64,000 bases of DNA, from positions 186,001 through 250,000 of the forward strand of contig CALYLX010000011.1 of NCBI GenBank assembly GCA_944990035.1, given 5' to 3'. The notes under the pieces are model-generated. The model saw only the letters and a program-made list of their open reading frames with translations. It was not told the DNA's origin and searched no databases. Of the stretch, positions 35,501-45,493 are shown piece after piece. Each line of letters begins with the position of its first letter. The stretch's first letter is position 1. Position numbers and translations under genes: made by a program. The DNA comes from Clitopilus passeckerianus (Eukaryota > Basidiomycota > Agaricomycetes > Agaricales > Entolomataceae).

Positions 35501-36995
35501 AGGTCGTCGTATTCCCTTCGGCTTCAAGCATCGATCATTACCCCACTTCACAAAGGACGACTTCAGCCCGGAGGCGTGCGGATTCGTCGAGAACTCTTAC
35601 CTGAGAGGCTTGACCCCGCAGGAATTTTTCTTCCACTCCATGGCTGGTCGTGAAGGTTTAATCGATACCGCTGCAAGACAGCCGAGACTGGTTATATTCA
35701 ACGTCGTCTCGTGAAGGCTTTAGAAGATGTGCAAGTCTGTTACGATGGCACTGTCCGGAACTCCCTTGGCGACCTCATTCAATTTGTAATGGTGAAGACG
35801 GTATGGACGGCGCTTTCATCGAGAAACAGACAATCAATTCGTTTGGCCTCAGTAACAAGCAATTCGAACACGATTATCGAGTCGATTTCATGGTGAAGGG
35901 AGGTTATATGGATGGAGCCCTTCAAGTTGGACTCAAAGAGCTCTCAGTAGAGCTCCAAGCCAAATTGGATGAAGAATATGCAAGGCTTGTCGAGGATAGA
36001 CGCCTCCTTCGCAGTTTCATCTTCCCTCACGCCCCTACCAACATTCCCGACTATCTCCCTGTCAATCTCCATCGTATCATCCAGAACACGACCCAGATTT
36101 TCCATATCAACAGGCGGAAAATCAGCGACCTCAAACCACTATCTTGTGGATGCTGTTCACGCTCTTGGTCAATGATTGATAGTTGTACGAGGTAACGACT
36201 CCTCAGCAGAGAAGCCCAGGAGAACGCTACCTTGAATTTCCGCACGAACCTTCGTTCGACGTTTGCTTCTCGCCATGTCCGTTTAATTGGGTTCTTGGCG
36301 AAGTTGAAGCCAAGTTCAACCCCTTGCCATACGCAACATCACTGTTCTTCGACAGGACAGGAGGACCGACATCTCCTACATACTCCCGGACCTCACCAGC
36401 ACTCAACCTCACGTCACCAAACTATTCGCCAACAAGTCCTTGTTATTCACCTACGTCGCCATCATTCTTTCCTACGTCGCCGAGATGCAGCCCACAATCC
36501 CTTTCGTTCAGTCCAACATCTCCCAGGTATTCCCCCACCAACCCTTCATTCAGCCTGGCTTCCCCTCGGTACTCGCCGACTTGTAAGCACCCTGCCTCTT
36601 TACAAAGGTTCTGGATACTAATATCTTTTCAGCTCCTGAAATGGACGGCATCAATCTCACGGCTGCCATGATCATTGACAGTGTTGATTTCCGCCGCACT
36701 TACTCCAACAGCTGCATTGAGATCTTCAGCATTCTGGGCATTGAAGCCGCTCGTGCTGCCATTTTGAAGGAACTTTGTGGCGTCGTCGAGTTCGACGGTT
36801 CCTATGTCAATTACCGCCATCCCTCTCCTTTGTGACCTCATGACCCATCGCGGAAACCTTATAGCCATCCCCCGACAGAGCCAACACTGGCGCCCTCATA
36901 GTGTGTATGCTCTCATGAGGTGTTCGTTTGAGGAGACGGTGGAGATTTTGATGGAGGCTGATGTGGTTGGCCGGAAGCCTGAGGATGGCTACTAA
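32582..36995 (+). pseudogene. Rearranged RNA polymerase II largest subunit (RPB1) copy, element copy 2
   Basis: Successive blocks match RPB1. N-terminal start region FPYSSA and FGILSPEEI. Zinc-binding region (KPKIGGLIDPHMRTV, then C-TAG-TC, then GHFGRIE). [37 protein letters not shown] and [17 protein letters not shown]. The catalytic magnesium motif NADFDGDEMNM (34507-34539). [10 protein letters not shown] and [28 protein letters not shown], and LQAKLDEEYARLVEDRRLLR. About ten degenerate YSPTSP heptads follow at 36361-36588. A GTAAGC...TTTTCAG intron then leads to [40 protein letters not shown] and ALMRCSFEETVEILMEA. In a real RPB1 the last block precedes the CTD; here it follows, and most of the region between the clamp and CTD is missing. 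Introns are kept. Stops and frameshifts show it cannot make a full subunit. Stop at 36993-36995. Confidence 0.9.
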
Positions 36996-37109
36996 CAATA
37001 GTTGGCGTAGACCTGACACCTCTATGGCGTGTCTATAGAAAGAGTAATGTCAATAGGTGTTTATGCATTCACTACGTAGGGACCCTTGCTCTAGAAATTT
37101 AATGTTCAT

Positions 37110-37316
37110 ACTATGTTCACCTATGTGAAGTCTAATTGCTAGAGCAAATCTATGGCCATCTATGAGTACTCTATGCTCATCTCACTAATTTATGAGGACT
37201 TTCATATCTATACAAAGCTATAGGATACAGTCAACACTATGCTACACTATAGATTGATCAAATCTCTATGAGGTTCTATGGCTCTGACTGAAACATCTAT
37301 GGGCTCTATGGCCAGA
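37110..37316. repeat. Subterminal CTATG array, outer end of copy 2
   Basis: Mirror of 2355-2560. CTATG/CTATA motifs appear at irregular 9-30 bp spacing. Confidence 0.7.
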
Positions 37317-37317
37317 A

Positions 37318-37333
37318 CCAGTGTTTGCTGATG
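37318..37333 (-). repeat. Terminal inverted repeat, outer end of copy 2
   Basis: CCAGTGTTTGCTGATG, followed by the TC duplication at 37334-37335. Confidence 0.9.
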
Positions 37334-37335
37334 TC

Positions 37336-37413
37336 CCCATTCTTCCCGTCACCATTAACGGATGGTACGAACACGCTGCCCGATTTGATGCACAAAGGCT
37401 GGTAGAGGACTAA
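37336..37413 (+). pseudogene. Gag, downstream fragment
   Basis: Continues the Gag frame interrupted at 20447 (PILPVTINGWYEHAARFDA). It then runs into LTR-derived sequence and stops at TAA 37411-37413. Confidence 0.8.
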
Positions 37414-37464
37414 GCAGCTGAACTCTTGATACTTGGTTGAGCACGTAGCGATACTAGCTTAACA
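37392..37464 (+). repeat. 3' LTR remnant (73 bp)
   Basis: Identical to the last 73 bp of the 5' LTR (19409-19481). It ends TAACA and is followed by the CTGGT duplication (37465-37469). Confidence 0.9.
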
Positions 37465-37469
37465 CTGGT

Positions 37470-38237
37470 CGTGCCAACCTTTTGGTTGCGGAACCTGCTG
37501 CAACAACGCCCAGTAGCCCTGAGCCTTCACTCCCTCCCTCGAGCGTGCCTAAAGCTTCGCTCTCAACCATTCCCCCCACCACTGTGCCTAATCCGTCCCT
37601 CTCGGCTGATCTAAAGGACTTGGATACGCCGTCGTTAACTGGTGCTGATAACGCCGAATCAGCTGCCTCGACGAGAAATGTCAACCAAAATCCCTTGGAA
37701 AGTGTGACGGGGGAGGGAGCCAATATGGATCTCGATGCTCCTGGGTTGGACGCCCAATTGTTCTCCAGAAGGGGTCACGATGGTGGAGCCAGCGAGGTAC
37801 CCATGCCTGAGGAAGAGAGAATCGACATGAACGACGGTCATGGACTCCGTTTACCCCCGATACCTCCTGACAACGATCTCACGCATCTGCTTGATAAAGA
37901 TCAGGCTGCCGAAGAAAGTGCGACAGCTCCCGCAACAGGCAACCCACCGAGACCTAGGCCATCGGGACGCGGAAAGAAAAAGGAGGCGCCATCCAGAGCA
38001 AAGAAAGGGGTGGAGGCTGGCGGTCGGAACACCAAACAAGGACAAGGCACGCATGTCGAAGCTCAGACTGCGCAGGGCACCAACGATGCACCTGATACAA
38101 CCGAAACCGTCCTTGGGAAACGGGAGCGTAAAAGTCGTTGAGCAGACCAGTGGGAGTTGGACATGGTGGCTCTGGAGAAACGAGGGGAGGAGGAGCGTGC
38201 CAAGGAGCAAGTAAGGAAACGTGTTAGGACCGGATAA
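37470..38237 (+). pseudogene. 3' half of the split host gene
   Basis: The frame is open from 37470 with a Ser/Pro/Thr-rich region (EPAATTPSSPEPSLPP), an acidic middle and a basic end (RPRPSGRGKKKEAPSRAKKG; GKRERKSR). A TGA at 38139-38141 is followed in the same frame by ADQWELDMVALEKRGEEERA and KEQVRKRVRTG, ending at TAA 38235-38237. The charged tail looks like the natural C-terminus, so the TGA may be a mutation or sequencing error. It belongs with the 5' half at 812-2111. With 35 kb inserted, no complete product is expected. Confidence 0.6.
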
Positions 38238-41033
38238 TTGGTATGTACGAAGAGTATTGAAGAACAATTCCATTCTATTCGTAAGCATGTGTATCTCGGA
38301 TAGTAATGGTCCCAACTGGAATTGAGAAAATGTGACGAAAGCGATTGTGCAGCAACAGCAAGTAACGACGAAAGCGGGGTAGGATGTTCACGCGAATATC
38401 GGTAGCGACAGGAAAACAACGAAAGCATGAGAAAGAAAAATCTAGAGATACGAAAAGAGATCTGACGAGAAGGAAACATCAGCAAATATGAGTGGGTGAG
38501 TAAACAAAGACATACCTATGAATCCATATATCCACCAAACAAGCCCAGATTAGGGAGACGGCGCCTCTAACTCTGCAAAGACAAGGGATGGGTTGATAGG
38601 ATGGGGGGACGAACGGTCGACAGCGAACCTAAACACAACACCGCACCCGCGAATGAGGAAATCCGAGAAGAAGAAAGTAAATCTATGTCTATCGATACAG
38701 TGTAGTAGGCCTGTTGATTATAAGGCTTCGTAATGTCAGCTTAAGACGGGAGAATTAGGGATCGATATCCTTACCTTTATAGTAGTTTCCGGCTCAAAAT
38801 ATACCGTCTAGGCGATGCCCAACCCAGTTAAACCTATTATTTGAATTAATATGCTGCATTAGAATAGAAAGTGTACAAAACAGACCAAAAAAACCGTAAA
38901 AACGGCAACACAAACTCAAAACCTTGCTAATCCAGCGCCGACGATGAACCTGCGGTGCTTGTTAACAGGGGCTCTTGATGTTGTCCTCCTCCAGGGAGTA
39001 TCAAACGAGAAGAAAGGATAAAGAACCGTCCAGCAGCATTTCGTCGCGACGTGGAAGGAGGGAAGAATGAGAGCAACCTGAACATAGCAACTGTGGTTTT
39101 GTTGAACCATCATTACATAATATTATTTGTTGGGGATGGAGACAAATATGGCAACGGATTCGCCGTCTGTATGGGTCTATTTTGCGAAACATTGTGAGCC
39201 AATGTACCCCGACAAAGCGCAAGGAACAGGACCCCGACAAGGAGGAGCAATGTGGGGAGGCGCGTCGGGCCATACACCCGCCGTGTCCGAATGGGAAAAT
39301 TTTCGGCTGAAAGTGGACTAAGCGAGGCAGAGTGACGGCCCATCACTGGCGGGTCGTGATGGAGCAAATGCCCATGTGCTTCCATCATGGAATTGCCCTT
39401 TTTAGCTTGTGGGGAAGGTGATGCACCACTTCTTGTGGTAAATGCGCACAAAAGATGCACCACTTTTCTTGTGCTAATTGATAGCAAAGTGATGCACAAT
39501 TATACCGTCCCTGCCTGGATTGGCAAAATAGGGTGGTTCATAAACTGGTTGCCATCACAAAGTGTCCAATAGTCGAGTGACAGTCAAGATCTCATTTACA
39601 TTGAACACGCCGGGTTACCTCACTTGCGTCAAACACAAAGTAGTACTGTGGGGTGACCTGAATTGCAGTAGGGAGGCACCGTTCGAGGCGATAGAGTAGG
39701 ATATACAATAAAACATTGTCTTCCCTACAATCAAACACATTGGTACGTCGTCACCGAAAATCAGTAAAGCGAGATCGCTGCATAAACCAATCCCTGATTG
39801 ACCTAGTATAACCACAAAGGACGGGACCGGATATTCGCTCTTCCGGGGGTCTACGCTACTTTCCAGAGCGATGCAGACAAATTCATATTCTTTCTGAATG
39901 GCGGGCTTGGGTGGGACCGCGGTCAGCATGGTTAGATTGTCTCAGAGAAAACGGCCAACCTTGCATCTAATTATTATTTTGTCTTGCCAGGTAAACCATT
40001 CATCAATTTGACTCTGATTTAGTTCCGAATTGTATTGCGACGGGGGATCCACGCCCCTCGGACCCACTCGCACCGGATGACCGCGCCAGCAGTCCTTCAA
40101 TTACCCACCCACTACAAGCCCACTTTCCACAATCCGCTCATTGCACGAGACAAAGGGTGCATTACCTCTCAGATCACCGATAGACAGAAGGTGTTGGCGG
40201 CCCAGTCAACTATTGAATCATTTCGTAAGTGCTTTAGTCTTTTGCACTTTAAAACCGCTTTTACTCACAATCCTCCGGCAGAGTAGTCGGCCTGTCCTTG
40301 TCTGTGTATCGCACTTTGCAAGGACAGGTCGCCGCACGGGAAGGAGCAGAGTCGGCTTGATCGTGTAAGGCCCGGACAATTCCATATTTTTGTGCCTTTA
40401 GCAACCCATTTCTGCGATATCATAGTCGTACCTTGGATATACTGCGTGAGGCGAGTAATGCAACAAGTATGCTGAGCATGTTTTAAGACCCCAGTGCCGT
40501 CCAGAATCGAGCCTATTGGATAGCTTAGACGCCCAATTCAAAAGTTGAGATGATGGGTAAAAAGACATATGGTCAGGAACTCTTATGTGGTTCCAATCAG
40601 CTTGGCGAAGACCTCAAGAGGCATCCAAGTTCTTCCAAGCGTGTCGCGTCGGTCTCCATCTCTCACGAGGACGTAACGACGGAGGCATATTTCTGGTCAC
40701 CAGATCGTAGTAGGGTCCAAAGAAAGTGGAGTGATGGGACCCATCAGCTACGTGCCCGCTAAGCGATCAGCTTTCCAGTTCGCTTCACCGCCGGCTCATC
40801 TTCGTTGACAGCATTTTCATAAACGAATGTACAATTAGAAACTATTTTCGGAAGATTGTGGACCTTAAACGGGTTAGGTACCTTTTCATATTTTATAATG
40901 GTTCAGAAGTTCGAAATGCGTGGCTCTTTCGCCTCGTCTTCGTTCCAACACACCATAACTTGAACTTCCACTTTCTCTTTCCTCCTCCCTCCTGAACTTT
41001 CTCTATCTTCCAATAATCTCTCTGCAATCGAAA
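38238..41033. other. Gene-poor region; one weak minus-strand candidate
   Basis: No recognised gene. A 104-codon minus-strand frame at 39615-39929 (MLTAVPPKPAIQKEYEFVCI...) reads somewhat like protein but has no domain I know and no clear splice partners. A plus-strand frame at 40035-40286 is similar in standing. The rest seems non-coding, with the hydrophobin promoter at its end. Confidence 0.4.
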
Positions 41034-41612
41034 ATGCTCGCACGCACTCCTGCTCTCGTTCTAGCTGCTCTTGGCGCCTCTACCTGTGTCGCAGCTCTGC
41101 CAAGCAGCTTCGGTGACCTTGTACACTGGGCGCGTGGCGACGCACCGAACCAATGCACCTCTGGTTCCCTCCATTGCTGTAAATCCATTCAAGATGTGAG
41201 CAGCGAGCACCATACTTCTTCTGCTGTGTTAACTTGAACTTTTTTGCCCTCTAGAGAAATAGCAAGACCGCGCAATGGACTGCTATTCCCCTCGGATTAG
41301 GGGAGAAATTACGGGTCTCAGACGGTTCTGTTGGTCGTAAGTTCTCCTCCCTTTCAACAAATCGACAGAGGCTGATTTGGAATCAAGTCGAATGTGTGGC
41401 CATTGAGGTTGGCGGCTCATGGTGAGTTTCTTCCCCTCCGAATGTTCGTTGTACTCGTCTAACGAGAGTGTTTTCCTGCCCAGCTCCACCAAGCCTGTCT
41501 GCTGCGAACATTTGAGCATCGTGAGTCTCCACATTGGCTATACCCAACTTCCGATACTGATAATATCCTTGTCCAGGGTGGTATCATCGCAATCGGCTGC
41601 GATTCCGCCTAA
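41034..41612 (+). CDS. Class I hydrophobin
   Basis: Five exons (41034-41195, 41255-41336, 41388-41421, 41484-41520, 41577-41612) join exactly in frame to a 116-aa secreted protein. Residues 1 to about 20 are a signal peptide (MLARTPALVLAALGASTCVA). Eight cysteines follow in the hydrophobin order C-CC-C-C-CC-C: NQC, then six residues, HCC, about 34 residues, LEC, eight residues, GSC, five residues, VCC, twelve residues, GC. The long loop between the third and fourth cysteines and the short tail (CDSA) fit class I. Such proteins assemble into water-repellent films on aerial hyphae, spores and fruiting bodies. One intron interrupts the codon of the fifth Cys. Confidence 0.95.
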
Positions 41613-42113
41613 GCAATCCAACGGCGACAACTCGCATCAGGGGTCGGAAGTTCATTGGCAAACATTCTCCTATCCCTATAGGAAAAATACCTCTCCCATT
41701 CCACTCTTTCACACCTACATTCGCTTATAACCTCAATATCGTCCTCGGGAGGCGACCCGCGGCACCGCTCGTCATCGGCAGGAACCCAGAGGACCGGTTT
41801 CTTCTCATAGCCCTACCACGATACCCACTGCATGATTTCAAACTTCGTCTATTATCATTCATCGACGAGCAATGTATATTCTAAACATCATTTATACCAT
41901 GGCTTTATTTCTTCGACCGCAAGGGAAAAAAGAATAGATAATTATAAGACGTGGGATGCATGGGTATTCGATCCAAGTACTAATAACAACAATATAAGAA
42001 AGAGAACGTAACGGGGGATAGCGATAGAGTAGACAGCAATAAGGTACAGACGAATACGAAGAGGATAAATATATAAAACCCTAAAAACAAACCCTACCCA
42101 GTCCAATGCCACC
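41613..42113. other. Intergenic, convergent 3' ends
   Basis: Lies between the hydrophobin and the Zn2Cys6 gene, which converge here. No gene seen; probably both 3' untranslated regions. Confidence 0.5.
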
Positions 42114-45100
42114 TCAGAACCCCAACTGTTCCACAAAACTCTGCCAAGTCGAATCCAACATCGGCGGCGAATGCTGCTCATAACTGCTCCCCATATAATG
42201 TGAACCCGCGCCCGGGCCCACACCCAAGCTAGGCCCAGAAGTCATTGGCTGAGATATGATCGAATGGTGTCCTGGCCCGTAAAAGTTGGCGGACGAAGAT
42301 CCGGGTCCGGGTCCGGGTTCGTGGACCATCATCGGGGGAGGAAGCTGTTGTAGCTGGAGCTGAGAAGCGGGGAGGTCGAAGAATGTGTGTACGAATCTGC
42401 CTAGCTCGAAGTTGCGGATATCTTGTGCAAGGGCGGGATGCATTGATGATGCATATGCTCCATGAGCCGTGGAATTGGAGGTAGATGATGAGGTGGAAGG
42501 CACTGCAGACCCAGATGCTGCGAGGAAGTTGGGGAATTGTGAGTGATGTCCTGATACGCCGCCGGTATCATTCTGCACCTCCTCCAACGCATCAGGTGCA
42601 GCCTTGACTTGCGTCTGCCCAGCCCATCGACTGAGCTCATAATCCGCCAACACAGTCGGAGCGTCATCTTCAATCCTCGACCTCGGCCGGTCGACAACTT
42701 CGTGTGCTTTACGGCACAACCTTGTTATCGTATTCTATTACCACAAAATAATCAGTTCAGAACACTCGAGAGATGAGGAGAATGGGAAAGACATACAAGA
42801 AACGCAGCAGCAGGCCTACATATCGTAGCAGCCTCCTGCACCAACTGATGCACAGAATCCAATTCCTGCGACGCCGCCCTCGCAAGCCTCGACATCGGCA
42901 CCTTCACCACGAACAAACACATAATCACCGCCCCCGAAATCCCATGCGACCATGGATGCGAGGTCCTCATCAACAGGTTGCGTGCATTCTTCCACATGAA
43001 CTGCAGTCCGTGCAGGAGCCGCCACGCTGAGCGGAAGATGGCTGATACGGACGGGTGGTACGGGTGGTTGGGCAGGTTACACGGCATATCTTGGAGCGCT
43101 TGGGCGAAGTATGCACGGTGGAGGTTCATTAGTGCTACCATCACAATACGATCAGTAAAAACATAAATACATCGAAGGAAAAGCAAAAACACACCAGTCT
43201 CTTTATACGTCAACACAAACCACCTCTGCATATTCAACGCCGACCCCTCCATCCCCCCTGCTGCCTCATACCCCGCCCCCGAACCCGACGCATGCCCCCC
43301 ATCCAACAATCCCCAATTCTCCAAGCTCCCTCTCCAATTATCCGGGATCTTGAAATCCCGTATCTCCCTATCCAGCTCCAGTACCCGCGTGTACTTCGTC
43401 GATTTGGGTGCGAGGGCAGTTTCGAGGACACGTTGTAGGAGAGGGGTGAATGACCAGCTCCATAGGTGGACTATATGCGTATATGCGTGTTAGCGTGGCT
43501 GGAAAAATGGGGGAGAAAGACGGGGGAGGAGAGGGAAGACGTACAACTTGGTGCGAACTTGGCGTCGTCTAGGTCTTCGTCTGCCGGGAGTGGGCAGCCG
43601 GTGTACTGCCGGGACATGACGGGTGGCCTGCCGAAGCAGAAGCTCTAGAGGGCGGGTTAGTGGTTGAAAAGGCTGGTAGAAATGTAGAGACGTACAGCCC
43701 ATGTGTCCAGGTGAGATAACTGCCAGAATAGATGACATCGTCGTTGGACAGATGAGGGAGTAAGATTCCATTTGCTGGGGTTCGTACTCAAGCCAATCTG
43801 TTAAAACCAGAATTTGTTAGAGTGAGATTCGAAGAGGATACAGACTAGACATACACTTTGCCCAGCTCTAACCGCATGTCCCGCAAAGAACCACCCAAGA
43901 TGACTCCCCGCCGAATCATGTTCGCAAAAATCCAAATACTGCGCAATATGTATCTGTAACCACCCATCACGTCAGGTGTCAGTTCACCACATCCCACACC
44001 CATTCAGGACAGAATCCATACCTGGACCTGCACGCTCAACAAACTAACCCCACTATCAAACTTCATCGCCGTCCTAGCCAAACAATAATACTCCTCACTC
44101 TTCATCGAAAACGGCTCCCTCTTCGGATCAAAATGCGCCGCCAAAGCAAAAATGATGAATAGCAGTACGAGCTTGTGGTGATTCTGGATTTGAGTAAAGC
44201 TGCTATATTCATTTCAGTGGGTCTCGAACACGGCAAGAGAAGGGAAGGGGGTATCCGCACCTGGCTCGGTAGACGGAGCTTAGGACGTCGTCGAAGAGGA
44301 TTTTGCGGGAGACGGGGCTGTATCTGTATAATTTGGTTGAGTGTGGGAATGGGGAGGGAAGGAAGTGAGATGTGGGCGTACAAGAATTTACCGTATTCTT
44401 GGTAAATCTCAGAAAGTGACAGTGCTTCAGAAAGGGAGGGGAGCATCTTGAATATTTGCTGCTCTAGCACCATATCTGAGAGATTGGATTCCCAGAATAC
44501 GGTGTCGAGGAGGGATTTTGGTAACCATGAGAAGTCGTATTTTGGTTGAAGTGATGGGAAATCTGTTGCCTATGGTGCTCGTCAGTAAGTACGGGAAACG
44601 AAAAGTAAGGTTGGAGAAGCGTACATCGACGAGAAATTCCTGTCGTGCGGTGTTTCCGAGGAATCTAGATCGGTTGTCTGGACCCAGTACCAGGGTGCCT
44701 AGAAAGCAACGTAAGAATTTAGGCATTGAATTGTATTGAGGAGATGCTTACCAGAAGCATCCAGCTGATTCTCCGATTCGTCCTCCTCGACGGCATCTAG
44801 GCTGGGTGTTTGTGTGAGTTGGGGTGGAGAAGGTGGTGCCGATGCCAGCGATAGTGACGGGGCAATGGATTCCGACATATTCCTTATAGCTGGCGCTGTA
44901 TTTCCAGTATCTGAAAGTGTTGGGTGCTCGGAGACTGTGCTGGCTGAGTTCGGTTGAATTGGCAGCAACACGGTTGGTTCAAGCAGTAGTGGGTGGGGTT
45001 CGTCCGATACAGTCTGTTGTAGTGTCCGTAGTCCATCTTCTAGTTCTCGTATCCGCGCTGAGAGATGGTCAATCCTTTCGTGCAGTTCCTCCGTATTGGC

Positions 45101-45493
45101 AAGGATCAGTCGATTACCCTTGCCAGGGGTAAGAGATCCTAAAGTAGATGATGTCAGTTCATAGGGTCTAGTTTGACATGTCGAAAAGAAAGCCCACCAG
45201 TTGGACAGATGCTAGCACAACCTCTGGAAATGCATTTCTCGCAGGGGACCTACAGACATTGCAGTGATGTCAACAGCCTGATCTTCATGAAACCACGAAC
45301 AAGCCAATCACCTGTTTGTCACATCTAAGCTTCAGACGTCGACATTCCGCACAAGACGTTGGTCTGCCATAGAAAGTCAATCCAATCCATACAGAAACCT
45401 TCCATCAAGTTAACCGAGAGACACATACACACGGCCAGGCTTCCTCCGTATCTTCTGCACACCATCCTTGGTCGCTTTCGTTGTTTCTTTCAT
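42114..45493 (-). CDS. Zn2Cys6 transcription factor with fungal-specific regulatory domain
   Basis: ATG at 45493-45491 (MKETTKATKDG). After an intron with donor GTATGT comes the binuclear zinc cluster: SCAECRRLKLRCDKQ, then PCEKC, then GCASICPTG. A linker/coiled coil follows (LANTEELHERIDHLSARIRE), typical of Gal4-type dimerisation. The fungal-specific transcription factor domain spans the middle exons: LVLLFIIFALAAHFDP, YCLARTAMKFDSG, IHIAQYLDFC, the hallmark LSFGRPPVMSRQYTGCPLP, and IPDNWRGSLENWGLL. The C-terminus is Ser/Pro/Gly-rich and ends QSFVEQLGF at 42114. Many short introns are evident. It is a nuclear DNA-binding regulator; its targets cannot be told from sequence. Its 5' end faces the DUF2235 gene across about 1.1 kb. 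Confidence 0.88.

Larger units (their letters stand above)
20448..37333 (-). mobile_element. Plavaka-type giant DNA transposon, copy 2 (16,886 bp), inverted
   Basis: Same element as copy 1 in reverse orientation. Ends are CATCAGCAAATACTGG (20448-20463) and CCAGTGTTTGCTGATG (37318-37333). It is flanked by TC at 20446-20447 and 37334-37335, a target duplication different from copy 1's TA. Precise removal restores the gag frame. Coordinates in the two copies sum to about 39,670-39,690, which shows collinearity with only small indels (20 bp net). It carries the same five genes. Confidence 0.9.
2112..37464 (+). mobile_element. Ty3/Gypsy-type LTR retrotransposon remnant hosting two DNA transposons
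   Basis: The outer ends are TGTTA (2112) and TAACA (ending 37464), the inverted ends expected of an LTR. They are flanked by a perfect 5-bp duplication, CTGGT (2107-2111 and 37465-37469). Inside are a 5' LTR, a partial gag gene and only 73 bp of 3' LTR; no pol gene is present. Without the two nested transposons the element would be about 1.6 kb. The direct jump from gag into LTR sequence at about 37392 implies an internal deletion of pol and most of the 3' LTR. Insertion broke the host gene at 2111/37470. Order of events: retroelement first, DNA transposons later, because both lie inside it. Confidence 0.85.

Noticed and set aside
2338..37333. Origin of the palindrome by a single inverted duplication or assembly fold-back
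   Set aside because: The copies have different 2-bp target duplications (TA and TC), different flanking sequence and many private indels, and removing copy 2 restores gag. Two insertions explain all of this.
39615..39929. Minus-strand 104-codon frame as a firm gene
   Set aside because: No recognisable family, start context or splice partners; kept only as a weak candidate in the region note.
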